Shown here: positions 10,521 to 19,814 of the stretch, in pieces
Numbering within the stretch: position 1 is the stretch's first letter
Layout of the letters: each line of letters starts with the position of its first letter
Assembly (NCBI RefSeq): GCF_000192795.1
Contig: NW_007360614.1
Location: 1-64,000, forward strand
DNA: 64,000 nt
From: Vavraia culicis subsp. floridensis
Taxonomy: Eukaryota > Microsporidia > Pleistophoridae
Direction: 5' to 3'
The notes under the pieces: model-generated
What the model was told of the DNA's origin: nothing
The model's input: the letters and a program-made list of their open reading frames with translations, nothing else
Databases searched by the model: none
Made by a program: the position numbers and the translations under genes

Positions 10521-11119
10521 TTTTATTAAAATTCTAGTGGTTTATACTTTGTAGTCCATCGATGATGGCAGCAACATATTCTTTCTGAATCACTAACTTT
10601 TTGTATAAAATAATAATTCGTGATATTTACGTGACAAAACGAGATTTATCCGATATAATTCGTACGGTCTGCTTATACTTAGGTCCTTAATTAGGCCTGA
10701 GGTGGAAGATAATAATTAAATTGCATGCCTGTTGCCTCAGAACAACAATGATAAAGGTGTAAATGATAAGGCCATTGATTTAACAGCACTTGTCATATAA
10801 AATATTGTTATGGATTACGCTCTTATGGTGCCTACAATCAAGGATAGCTCAGCATACTGCACTACGGTATATATGGCGTAGTTGACAGCATGTGTAATAT
10901 TCACGTACAGCATAGTAAATGATAGCAGTGCCATACTGGTAGAAGATGCTGCCAATTTTATGTTCACGTACAGCATAGCAACTGATAGCAGTGCCATACT
11001 GGTAGAAGATGCTGCCAATTTTATGTTCCATCGCAGATTACAACTCACAACATGCTCACACATCAAGACAAAACAAATGTTTTACCTTTTTAATAAAGGA
11101 ACTAGTCAAGTAGCGCAGT
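10521..11119. other. Intergenic upstream of the lipase gene, with a tandem duplication
   Basis: Contains a near-perfect 63-bp direct duplication (10900-11025) about 95 bp upstream of the lipase start. No CCC motif precedes that start. The open frame 10882-11184 arises from the repeat (63 is a multiple of 3) and begins with TTG, so it is not called. Confidence 0.6.
10900..11025. repeat. 63-bp direct tandem duplication (2 copies)
   Basis: Copy 1 is 10900-10962 and copy 2 is 10963-11025. Both start TTCACGTACAGCATAG and end CCAATTTTATG. Only a few substitutions separate them (for example TAAATG versus CAACTG), so the duplication is recent. It lies in the presumed promoter of the secreted lipase gene. 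Confidence 0.9.
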
Positions 11120-12262
11120 ATGCGAACAGCTGTATTGATGCTATTCATCAAGGCAATTCTATGCATATTTACTGCACAGAGTAGTGGTCAAGCGGGTAAT
11201 AATGTGTCATTCTTCGACATCAACTTCAAGAGCTTTTTAAATTACTTCCTCAGTGGACTGAAAAATTTAGCAAGGATCGGGAGAATTTTCAAATGGGATG
11301 AGGTATTTTACAAAGAACCTCAGAACGAAATGACCAGCTTCGCGATCTCCGATACAGAAAAGATGCTTTTTTACAAACTAGCGCTTTTATCTCAGCAGAC
11401 GTATAGTGTTGAAGATTACTACGACGGTAAACTGAAGAAAGATTATGAAATGGCAGTACAGAAATATAAAAGGGCGAATGACATGGAGCAGACACCTAAA
11501 AATGGACGAAAATTTAGCATTTTTGAAGTGTTCTATACTAAAACAGAATTTGTGAAGAATTATCTAAAAGGAATAATTTTCACCGTTGATCGTACTACTG
11601 TGATAGCATACAAGGGAACTTCACCATCATTGCTTGGATATGGCAACAGCAGCTCGTCAAGTGACAAAGTTTTTGATAATATCGCGTTTGATTGTAATTT
11701 AAGCCCGGAAAGAGTGAAAAACCTTTTTTATTTGGAGGACGCACGGCAAATATACTTGGATGTGAAACGAAGATTCCCGAACAACAGGATAGTTTTGACG
11801 GGACACTCGATGGGCGCAGCAATAGCGAGTTCTGTTGGTTATATATACAACGAGTATGTCATTGGATTTGGAACGCCGGGTGATCACCAGATTATAAAGC
11901 GATTGCATCCATCTAAACAGAAAACACATGATAAAAAGAAACCTTCAGGTGTGATCGACAGTTTGTTTGCGAAAATTGGCCATAAAACCGTACATGTCAG
12001 TGATTGTAGGGATGTAATTTATAGGGGAGCGTGTAATGGGCAGGTAGATATTTGCAAGATATCAGGATATGACATTAAGACCAAGTGCCACACCGGTGTG
12101 ACACTCTGTTTTGATAATGAAGGGTCTTTAAGTCTCTTAAAGCATACCATTTACAGTATTGTAGAGAAGTTAAAACAGGAGAAATTGTCGTTCTATAAAG
12201 TTGACGAGAGTGGATGTGGAAAAACTGAGTGTAAGGATAAATTGAAGGGAATATTTAAATAA
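11120..12262 (+). CDS. Secreted class 3 lipase, Atg15-like, 380 aa
   Basis: Predicted secreted or lumenal alpha/beta-hydrolase. Residues 1-19 form a signal peptide (hydrophobic AVLMLFIKAILCIFTA). The core carries the Gly-His-Ser-Met-Gly nucleophile elbow near residue 228 and a class 3 lipase strand IAYKGTSPS near 166. An Asp in SDCRDV and a His late in the protein (LKHTIY) are triad candidates. The CKISGYDIKTKCHTG block is close to the equivalent block of Atg15, the vacuolar phospholipase that lyses autophagic bodies, and this is the main reason for the Atg15-like call. In a microsporidian the enzyme could act on host or parasite membranes; that is inference. The start has no CCC motif, unlike neighbouring housekeeping genes. 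Family is secure, cellular site is not. Confidence 0.88.
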   Translation: MRTAVLMLFIKAILCIFTAQSSGQAGNNVSFFDINFKSFLNYFLSGLKNLARIGRIFKWDEVFYKEPQNEMTSFAISDTEKMLFYKLALLSQQTYSVEDYYDGKLKKDYEMAVQKYKRANDMEQTPKNGRKFSIFEVFYTKTEFVKNYLKGIIFTVDRTTVIAYKGTSPSLLGYGNSSSSSDKVFDNIAFDCNLSPERVKNLFYLEDARQIYLDVKRRFPNNRIVLTGHSMGAAIASSVGYIYNEYVIGFGTPGDHQIIKRLHPSKQKTHDKKKPSGVIDSLFAKIGHKTVHVSDCRDVIYRGACNGQVDICKISGYDIKTKCHTGVTLCFDNEGSLSLLKHTIYSIVEKLKQEKLSFYKVDESGCGKTECKDKLKGIFK

Positions 12263-13331
12263 AGCGCTTTTTAGCACCTATGCACATGTTTGAGAGTAAC
12301 TGCCTTCCAGGATCAAATCCATTTGAACGGTAAGGTTGATTGATCTCCTGCTTTGATAGACACGGAATACATTTAAGCAACAAAGAACTCTTTCTAGGAA
12401 GATATTGAACGCTTATAATCGACACATTATTAGCAGTTAAAGGCATCCTTTCATGTAAAGTGAAATTATTGTTTATGGAGAAAACTTCTGTGCTGATCTC
12501 AGCGGACAGGTAAGTGCATTTTTAAAATGTAGTGGTGTGAGAAGATAAATAAACGTACTTAGAACAAACAAAAGCAAATATACTTGCTCAGTTTAAATAT
12601 GAGAAGGTGAAACGTGACTGAAGCGCAGAGTAAATGCATCTATTCAGGCTTAATACAGGAATATTGGCTTTGAAAACAATGCTGTCATTGTAACAATACG
12701 ATGTGGAATAAACACACGCCGATTATGTTCAAGCAGGCTGTTAAGCATGCCATGTCTTGGCGGTGTAATATTTAATCACTTTGAGGTTGCAGGATCATCT
12801 CATTACACGAGTGTGAGTTATAAACAAAGACATAATTCGTAATAAGTGTACGATCTGAGAGTTAATATGGAAAAAACACAAAGATAGGTATGTATCATAC
12901 ATTAAAATCATTGCTTGCTATTACTAACAAGTGAAGCACCTTGCTTAAATAAAAATTGCACCTGGGCACACTCTTGAAAGTATACCTGCATCTCAAATGA
13001 AGTATAAAAACAGTGCGAAAGCTTTGCTTTGATTATTTGTGATGGAAATGGTTGCATATTAAACGATATTGCTTAAAAATTGCATTCATATCTGAAAATC
13101 TTCTTACCTGTCTCCTAAGCTGTAAAACTAATTTATAATAAATATAATGCGTACCCTCGTTGTATAACTATGAAGTTACCTTTTGCTGGTACAAAAACTG
13201 CTCTGGAACAATATTTTATTCGTTTTTGGTACATAAGGGCGCATCCAACCATAAATTTTGTATAAGTAAACTACACTATGATTTATTTGGAATGAGCTTT
13301 AAAATTATTATACGATGAGCAAAATACAAAT
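12263..13331. other. Convergent intergenic, 1.07 kb
   Basis: Lies between the 3' ends of the lipase (+) and BIR (-) genes. A minus-strand open frame at 12255-12446 has no support. The sequence is A/T-rich and I see no gene or RNA in it. Confidence 0.55.
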
Positions 13332-14096
13332 TTACAGTTCATTCTCATTTGATAACTCATCCAGCAGGTTATTAATGTTATTTTCATCATTCTCTACCAA
13401 TTCTTTTGCGTGCTCTATCATATTGTTCAAACACTGCAGTAAGGCACTTTTTGTGCTCAACAAAAACGTGTTCTTTCCTCTGAAGCTGAACAGTAACCTT
13501 AGATCATTCGCGAGAGAGCCGTGCAGGTATACTGTTTCGTGCGAAAGGTACTGCGATATGACAGCCCTATATCTCCCAGAGAGCAGATCTATGAAGAACA
13601 AATCGTGGGGATTCTTCAGAAAGTCGCTTGGTGATCTCAAAATGTATTTGTGGTCAGGTACACACTTTTTATCGTGGTACCGCATTTGATTCGAGTTATA
13701 ACCCGGAAAATGACTCATGTAGAACCCGCATTTGTAGCAAAACAGGTCCATATGTCCTGCTTTCAGGGAATAGGCAAAAAACCCCTTTTCTGCGAGTTTC
13801 CTTATCCTTGCGTGTGGCATTTTCAATCCATCAAACGTGAGCAATCTCTGGCTAGCATCGTGTAACTGGTACAGCGGACAGTTATTGTGTCTTTTTAAGT
13901 GTTCTACAAATGGTATATCGTCATCCATCCAGTAACTCAGTGTTTTGTCGCACAAGTAACACGTGGTCGTCATGTAATTCTCTGAACTGGACATAAAAAG
14001 GCCACACAGTGCAAACTCTAAGAAACTCGTTTTTTTTGAATTTGCTTTGCTTTCTTTGTAGGTGTCCAACCGGGATTCAAGCGAAAAACATGACAT
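13332..14096 (-). CDS. Survivin/Bir1-like protein with two BIR domains, 254 aa
   Basis: BIR-domain protein of the chromosomal-passenger (Bir1/survivin) type, expected to bind histone H3 and help target Aurora kinase. BIR1 has zinc ligands C46, C49, H66 and C73, the canonical C-x2-C-x16-H-x6-C. BIR2 starts at RLLTFDGL (84) and has C120, C123, H141 and C145, with the last spacing shortened to x3, so its zinc site may be altered. A helical C-terminus (about 220-254, NNMIEHAKELVENDENN) could form the coiled coil used for passenger-complex assembly. Two N-terminal BIRs match fission-yeast Bir1, but this protein is far shorter. Start: ATG at 14096 with CCCC 6 nt upstream on the minus strand. The BIR call is firm and the passenger role is inference. 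Confidence 0.85.
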   Translation of the reverse strand: MSCFSLESRLDTYKESKANSKKTSFLEFALCGLFMSSSENYMTTTCYLCDKTLSYWMDDDIPFVEHLKRHNNCPLYQLHDASQRLLTFDGLKMPHARIRKLAEKGFFAYSLKAGHMDLFCYKCGFYMSHFPGYNSNQMRYHDKKCVPDHKYILRSPSDFLKNPHDLFFIDLLSGRYRAVISQYLSHETVYLHGSLANDLRLLFSFRGKNTFLLSTKSALLQCLNNMIEHAKELVENDENNINNLLDELSNENEL

Positions 14097-14721
14097 TGTT
14101 CAGGGGTCACAAAATTTATACAGGAAAATGGGGTGGTGCTTGTTTAGAAAGTTTGCGCCAAGCCGTATGATCTGCACATAGATAGGAAAGGACAAGAACA
14201 CATTTAAATAATTGCGCGCTCATGTCGGATCCCTTTCATCATAAAAATGTGCTTCTATCAACCAATAATGCATTCGTATTACAAGTGTGAAGAATGGTTA
14301 TTTAAATTATCACATTCTCATACCATTATTTAGTGATGTATTCTCTCTTAGGTAATCACAATTGCTAACCGTGCCAATTTTGGCAGTGTGGTGCGTTTAC
14401 TTACCTGTGAAGTAAGATCATCGAAAGAATGCAACAGTATTGTACTAGTACTCTAGCCTTGCAGCGTGCTATAAACTTGTAAGTCACGATTCCATGATTC
14501 TTCACCTGTAAAGTTGACAGTTGATGGCCAATAAATTTTAATACACAGGATTGTTTTGGTGTATGAAAGCACGGCGAATACGCCTAATTTTACATTATTT
14601 CCAATTTTGATTGCTACACGCCCAAAGAACAGTTTAAGAAAGCATTAAAATTGTAAGTTTTTACGGAAAGTTTGTGTGATAACAGGTCAGCTCAATAATC
14701 CGCGGTTCAGGACATCTTACT
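14097..14721. other. Intergenic between two minus-strand genes
   Basis: Upstream of the BIR gene, downstream of the isomerase stop. Minus-strand CCCC at 14106-14103 is the BIR start motif. No open frame or RNA is recognised. Confidence 0.6.
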
Positions 14722-16284
14722 TTATTTAGTATAGGATTTGTACATATTTATGAGGTTCTTAGTACTAGCATCTACATCATTCGGCTCGTTGTCGATGTGA
14801 CTAAGAACTTCCTTTGCCAGCTTCTTTCCCAGTTCTACGCCAAACTGATCAAACGAATTGATGCACCAATATAAGCCTTGCACAAATATTTTGTGCTCAT
14901 AGAATGCGATGAGCGCACCAAGAACAGCTGGTGTTAGCTTCGTGTAGCATATCGTTATTGACGGTCTATTGCCACCAAAGTATTTGTGGTTGTTGGATGT
15001 TTCGGTACCGACCATCAAAGCCTGTGACTGAGCGACACCATTTGCAAATAGCATTTCAAAATGCGAGTGGTCCATCACCTTTTGGTCGTTCAGCGGCTGC
15101 AGCGGCAGAAGAATCTCGACCAGTACTCGTCGTGTTCCCTGGTGCAGTAGCTGGAAGAAGGAATGTTGTGCACTGGTGCCCACACTACCCCATATGATCA
15201 TACCCGTGTTCCACGATACCGATCCTGAGAAGGTGGCCATTTTTCCGTTGCTCTCCATCTCGGCCTGCTGCAAATACGAATATAAATCCTTGAGATATTC
15301 GTCATACGCAACGATGCATTTGCTGTCGTATTTCCTAAAATTGGTGTAGTAAATTTCTATCAATGCCTGCATTATGGGCACGTTCTTTTCAGTCATTGTG
15401 TTTTCGAAATGCTCATCCATGACCGATGCTCCCTTCAACAAGCTCAAGAAATTCGTGAAACCTATGTAAAGCACGATGGATAGTCCAACAGCTGACCACA
15501 GCGAAAAGCGCCCGCCCACAAAGTCCCACATGTCAAAGCTGTTCTTTATTCCGAATTTTTCGACCTCGTCTTTGTTAGCACTCACCGCAACAAAATGCTT
15601 GTTGGCAATCTCTCGCTTATCCACATTCAGGCGTTCCTCCATCAGTTTCAAGGCCAATGTTGCATTTGCAAGTGTCTCCAACGTTGTAAACGTCTTACTA
15701 ACCACGATAAACAGCGTTTCCTCCGGATCTATTTCCTTGAACACGCGTTCTGTCCCTGTAGAATCGATGTTTGAGATGTAAAACACCTTTACGCCGTCTT
15801 TTTTGTAGAAATCCAGTGCATCTGTAACCATCCGCGGACCAAGGTCGCTGCCCCCTATTCCGATGTTCACCACATTGCGCAATCTTTTACCCGTAACACC
15901 CGTTATTTCTCCTTTCTGGAACTTTTTCTCGAACTCGCGCATTTTTTTGAGCTCACGGAACACGAGCTGCTCCTCTTCACACAGATTTCTGCCGTCACTA
16001 TTCCTTTCCACCGCCTCAAGTACCTTCTTATTCCTCAACGCGATGTGCAGTACCTTTCTGTGCTCTGTAAAGTTAATCTCCTCCTTGTTGAACATTCCCT
16101 TTATTCCCTTGTAATTCTTGAAGTTACGTTTGAGCTCGTACAAAAGCATCGTGTCTATGTGTGTCTTTGTGTAATCAAAGTGCAGGGCCTCGTCACCCAC
16201 TTCAACCTTCAGAATGAATTTTTCTGTTCTGTGCGGATCGTTCTGGAACAACTCAAGCAACGTGATCATATTTTTATCCACCAT
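14722..16284 (-). CDS. GPI: Glucose-6-phosphate isomerase, 520 aa
   Basis: Cytosolic glycolytic enzyme interconverting glucose 6-phosphate and fructose 6-phosphate; microsporidia keep glycolysis while lacking oxidative phosphorylation. Signature blocks in order are VNIGIGGSDLGPRM near 140, SKTFTTLETLANA near 200, the catalytic QQAEMESNGK near 345, GTSAQHSFFQLLHQGT near 375 and the second PGI signature INSFDQFGVELGKKLA near 482. Length 520 is a little short of the usual 550. The chosen ATG (MVDKNMITLLELF) is the first in frame. No CCC run precedes it; the context is a T/A-rich tract, so this is the one core metabolic gene here without the motif. Assignment is secure. Confidence 0.97.
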   Translation of the reverse strand: MVDKNMITLLELFQNDPHRTEKFILKVEVGDEALHFDYTKTHIDTMLLYELKRNFKNYKGIKGMFNKEEINFTEHRKVLHIALRNKKVLEAVERNSDGRNLCEEEQLVFRELKKMREFEKKFQKGEITGVTGKRLRNVVNIGIGGSDLGPRMVTDALDFYKKDGVKVFYISNIDSTGTERVFKEIDPEETLFIVVSKTFTTLETLANATLALKLMEERLNVDKREIANKHFVAVSANKDEVEKFGIKNSFDMWDFVGGRFSLWSAVGLSIVLYIGFTNFLSLLKGASVMDEHFENTMTEKNVPIMQALIEIYYTNFRKYDSKCIVAYDEYLKDLYSYLQQAEMESNGKMATFSGSVSWNTGMIIWGSVGTSAQHSFFQLLHQGTRRVLVEILLPLQPLNDQKVMDHSHFEMLFANGVAQSQALMVGTETSNNHKYFGGNRPSITICYTKLTPAVLGALIAFYEHKIFVQGLYWCINSFDQFGVELGKKLAKEVLSHIDNEPNDVDASTKNLINMYKSYTK

Positions 16285-16452
16285 GTCTCAAAAAATTTTT
16301 GTGTCTTTAAATGCTTTTGTAACAAATAATATTTGATGATTACAAGAACGTGCTATCACACATCAATGAAATGATTTGTTAAATATGAAAGATTGATTCG
16401 TGAGTGCACAGGACTATTCATAGTAGCATATCGAACTACGTTGTAGGAATGA

Positions 16453-16764
16453 ACCAGCGAGCACCTAGAGAACGCAACTAGCTGTAATGTTACCAATTGC
16501 ACGTATCGATTAGGCACGAATAGTGCCTGTTGGACCGGGTATAGGTGCCATAACCAATACTTTGCCCATGATCGATGCCTAAAACAGCGGTACCGGCATG
16601 TGTTAGAGCCACGCTGTCAAGAAACCGCAGTATTGTTCCACTGCTACGATGAATACAAAGAAGTGGTGTTGCCAGCGAAACACGTAAAACTTTTCTTATG
16701 TGCGGTCTTCACCTCAGAATACATATTTTACACAAAAATTTATCCAAGTATAAAACAGAGATGA
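16453..16764 (+). pseudogene. Start-less Cys-rich open frame, 103 codons (possible exon or gene remnant)
   Basis: The frame opens directly after a TGA (16450-16452) and runs to TGA at 16762-16764 without any Met codon. Its translation holds ten Cys, many in pairs with short spacing (SCNVTNC, SACWTGYRC, HDRC, EPRC, FHC), which suggests a disulfide-rich secreted domain. No family is recognised. The missing start means it is a remnant, a second exon, or chance; an open run of this length is possible by chance in a window this size. Confidence 0.25.
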
Positions 16765-17329
16765 TCTGCTGAAAGGCACTTGGTCCATAATTTATTCACG
16801 AACGGTTCAGTTTGCCGATAAGAAAACGGATCAGAGGGACATCCCGCTATAAAAACGGCAAAACATCAAAATAACATAAAATAAACAATTAATATACGAT
16901 TTGCAGCGAAGTGCGAGCTAAGAATGTTCCATCAAATATGCAGATCACAGTTTATGGCTGTTTTTACCATTTGCATGGTGCGGTGTTGCACATAGGCAAA
17001 ATACTGCTCCATTAAACGAGAGCGGTACGGTCTAGCAGTGTTGTATTGCAAATATTGCAATTTAAAATGTCCTTCAGAACGTTATTATCGATTAAAAAAC
17101 AATTTAACTCAGCTTTAACATGAGGGAGTAACAATCCTTTTAATTACTACCACAATATACGAGTAGCATTGCTGCTATCAGCACGTGTTAAATTTGTTGA
17201 GTAGCACATCACCAATATTGGGCATAAATAAAGGCTCATTATACGGCATCGTATTGGCTGAAAAATTGATGCATCATTTAGCGAGAATGACACAAAAGAC
17301 GTGATTAATAGATCAAAATTGGCAAATTT

Positions 17330-17503
17330 ATGGCACAAGCAGACGATTTTGCAGATGAGAACGAAATACATGCAGTGATACTCAGAATGCACTCACAAGC
17401 CTTTCCTCTGGGAGCGTTTACACTTACAACAGCAGACCTAGAATCGGAAACAGCACGGTTTGGCACTTTGTTACCAAACGGTTCAACAGCACTTATCGAA
17501 TGA
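17330..17503 (+). CDS. Short hypothetical ORF, 57 aa, possibly the start of a decayed gene
   Basis: ATG frame encoding 57 residues (MAQADDFADENEIHAV...) with an acidic N-terminus and protein-like composition. No CCC motif precedes it. Immediately downstream, frames shifted by one or two bases give further coding-like pieces (for example EFFNENNSMPAASN from about 17535, and a stretch ending MCRDRIILYQ-like near 17680), each cut by stops. That pattern suits a gene broken by indels, but no homologue is known to me. Confidence 0.2.
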   Translation: MAQADDFADENEIHAVILRMHSQAFPLGAFTLTTADLESETARFGTLLPNGSTALIE

Positions 17504-19091
17504 TGAAATACTAATTGGCTTTGATCTACAAAACTGGCGAGTTCTTCAACGAAAATAACAGCATGCCAGCTGCAAGCAACACTCGTGTTATTAAATGAAC
17601 ATACCAACCTTAAGCTACCGATGGAGATGGTGCTGTCAAGAACATGAGGTGCGACAGAATTATACTTTACCAGAATTTGCGCAATGCAAACTTTTGACAG
17701 AAGAGTCAACATGAATTGCTTTTCCCACGTCTGCAAATACCGACAGGACAGGAAGTAAGATACAACTGATAATCACGTTCAAATATGACATACACAGACA
17801 CATAACACGGGCACAAGCACGAGGAGGAGCTCTTTACGCGATCATCAGAGCTGCAATCTCACCACCAATAGCATGGAACAAACTATTCTGTACGCGATAG
17901 CAAAATAAATAACAGATGCAAATACAAAAAGTTATCGTTAGAATGTTTTATACTCACTCAAATTATACACATGGTTTTACAAATACTCTGTTCAGTATCA
18001 AAGTAAGTGTTGATAGGGAGAGGTGTTGAGTCTTATTGGATACATGAGCAGAACTTTCATCGATCTATGCTGTGCATCTTACAAAAGGATTCGTCAGCTA
18101 TGTTAGTAAGGCCTATGAGAAGAGCAACACGTGGCAGCATAACAGACATGCATATCAAGTATTTGGCGGTCATGCGATATTTTGCTCATTTATGACCGGT
18201 ACGGTGTCAAGGTATGCAATACCTGGTACCGATCTTATGATTACAGATTTGCATGCTTTATGATACGCTGCAATGAATGACTGAAAAGATGGGAAATAGG
18301 CGATAAAAAGAATAAAAAACCTTTTACCTCCCAACACTGCATCGTTGATCAAATTCTCTCTGAAAATGCTTCAAAGTCTTAAAATAAGGAATGATAAATA
18401 CGAAATGCGCTGAAAACACGATTCACAGGTACATCGTACAGCTCTTGTCAGAATCGAAAATGTTGGCCTGATTTTCTTTTTTAGATAAAATGCTGCCGCT
18501 TTTACTGAGTGGAACGGAAAGAAAAAGCAAAGAGAGCCACTCTAACGATTAATAATCTATTTTACGGCGGCATCAAACAGTGCTATCCATACTTAGAAAT
18601 GTTAAGTTGCCTGTGTTGAACATAAAAAGAATTTTAATCTGTTTTGAACTGTAAGCCAACCAACGGATCATAAATGGAACAGAACTCGCTACACGAGCAG
18701 TATCTGAAGAAATTATGAAAACTGGCAAGGTTTTACTGAGAAATCCTTCGAAAAAGGTGGTTCTACATTAGTTTATTGGTAAATTAAAGAAAAAATGGAA
18801 TCTGGCACTTACAATCGATGAAGAGTTTTTCTCGTTCATATGTTATCATCGGTAGGTATTTACGTATACGGGCAAAAAATACGTTTTAAACCTAGTTTTT
18901 CAAACAAAGAAGGAAGGTATCGTGCTGTGTAAGTGATGCATGTTATTAGAGCGCGTTAACTACCACAAATATCCTAATATAATGCTAAAAAACAACGGAA
19001 CGTTTTACAACAGTTACTAAGATCAGTGGTCGTACTGTGCGTGGTTCTGATAGTATCTTGCCGCATTTCTCACTTTTTTGCTTCATCACCG

Positions 19092-19814
19092 TTAAATTTG
19101 CTCATTTATGTTCAGATCGGCGAAATGAGCATCAAATTGCAAATCTTTGGCCCAGTAATAATCAAAAAGCCGCCACACAAAAAAGGTAACGTAGATAGAC
19201 AGCAGAATATCCACTGTATAATGATAACGAGACAATAGTATTCCTGCAAGACCAAGCACGTACAGACCAAAGATGGTTGCTACCGATATTTTGTAAAGAG
19301 CTCGGCTGTTAAAAAATGGATAATCGTACCACACCAGAAAGACCGTGGTAAAGGAAATGGTATGACCACTGAACAGCAGGTCACCGCAGCGCCCAAACCG
19401 CGATTCTGTTAAAATGTTGGTCGCCACTTTAAAACAGTTCATGTTCGGATCGGGCAGATTTGTTGCAGCCAGCAGTGTTAATCGTATGCCATACGATATG
19501 AATGTGCAGGTAAATGTCTTGAAATAGATCAACAGAGCATCTTTTCTCCGGAGAACGACCAGAATGCAAATGGTGATGTAACCGGTTAGGAAGTTATCAA
19601 CGTATGTGTGAAGATTATATGCTGGAAAGTATTCAAAGAATATATCAGGCAGTGGATCGGTTGTTTTGTTGCTAATTGACCAGTACGATGCTATGTTGGA
19701 CATTACTACGGACAGATAGGCAAAGACCAAAAGAATAGAAAGGCTAATGCCCACCACTAGCGCGCTTCGCTTTGTTAAATTGTAACGTTCTTTTATATGT
19801 TGTAGTAAAGGCAT
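19092..19814 (-). CDS. Sphingomyelin synthase-family membrane enzyme (SMS/SMSr-like), 240 aa
   Basis: Predicted multi-pass phosphotransferase that moves a phospho-head group onto ceramide, in ER or Golgi membranes. All four family motifs can be traced: PLPD at 54-57 (D1); an R...TNLPDPNMNC block at 111-127 that fits D2; CGDLLFSGHT at 143-152 (D3); and SRYHYTVDILLSIY at 195-208 (D4). The catalytic triad is H151, H198 and D202. Five to six hydrophobic segments lie at about 17-40, 76-98, 105-117, 150-165, 175-195 and 200-215. At 240 residues it lacks the N-terminal SAM domain of SMSr. Product (sphingomyelin, ceramide phosphoethanolamine or inositol phosphorylceramide) cannot be read from sequence. 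Start: ATG with GGGG directly upstream and CCC 10 nt upstream on the minus strand. Confidence 0.87.
   Translation of the reverse strand: MPLLQHIKERYNLTKRSALVVGISLSILLVFAYLSVVMSNIASYWSISNKTTDPLPDIFFEYFPAYNLHTYVDNFLTGYITICILVVLRRKDALLIYFKTFTCTFISYGIRLTLLAATNLPDPNMNCFKVATNILTESRFGRCGDLLFSGHTISFTTVFLVWYDYPFFNSRALYKISVATIFGLYVLGLAGILLSRYHYTVDILLSIYVTFFVWRLFDYYWAKDLQFDAHFADLNINEQI

Larger units (their letters stand above)
16285..19091. other. Long intergenic, 2.8 kb, with possible decayed coding sequence
   Basis: The stretch 16440-16700 looks more G/C-rich than its surroundings and holds a Cys-rich open frame without a start codon (16453-16764). A 57-codon ATG frame at 17330-17503 is followed by short coding-like pieces in shifted frames to about 17700. 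A hairpin-forming sequence lies at 18197-18231. The rest is A/T-rich without a gene. Minus-strand frames at 17147-17392 and 17305-17736 start with GTG or TTG and are not called. Confidence 0.5.

Noticed and set aside
10840..10915. tRNA-like D-arm sequence (ATAGCTCAGC)
   Set aside because: No T-arm with a GTTCNANNC loop and no pairing acceptor stem could be found downstream.
10882..11184. 100-codon frame over the 63-bp duplication
   Set aside because: Created by a repeat unit divisible by three; TTG start, overlaps the lipase signal peptide in another frame.
18197..18231. Nested inverted repeat CGGTAC...GGTAT-gca-ATACC...GTACCG
   Set aside because: Stems of six and five pairs with an uneven internal loop are too weak to name as a terminator or RNA element.
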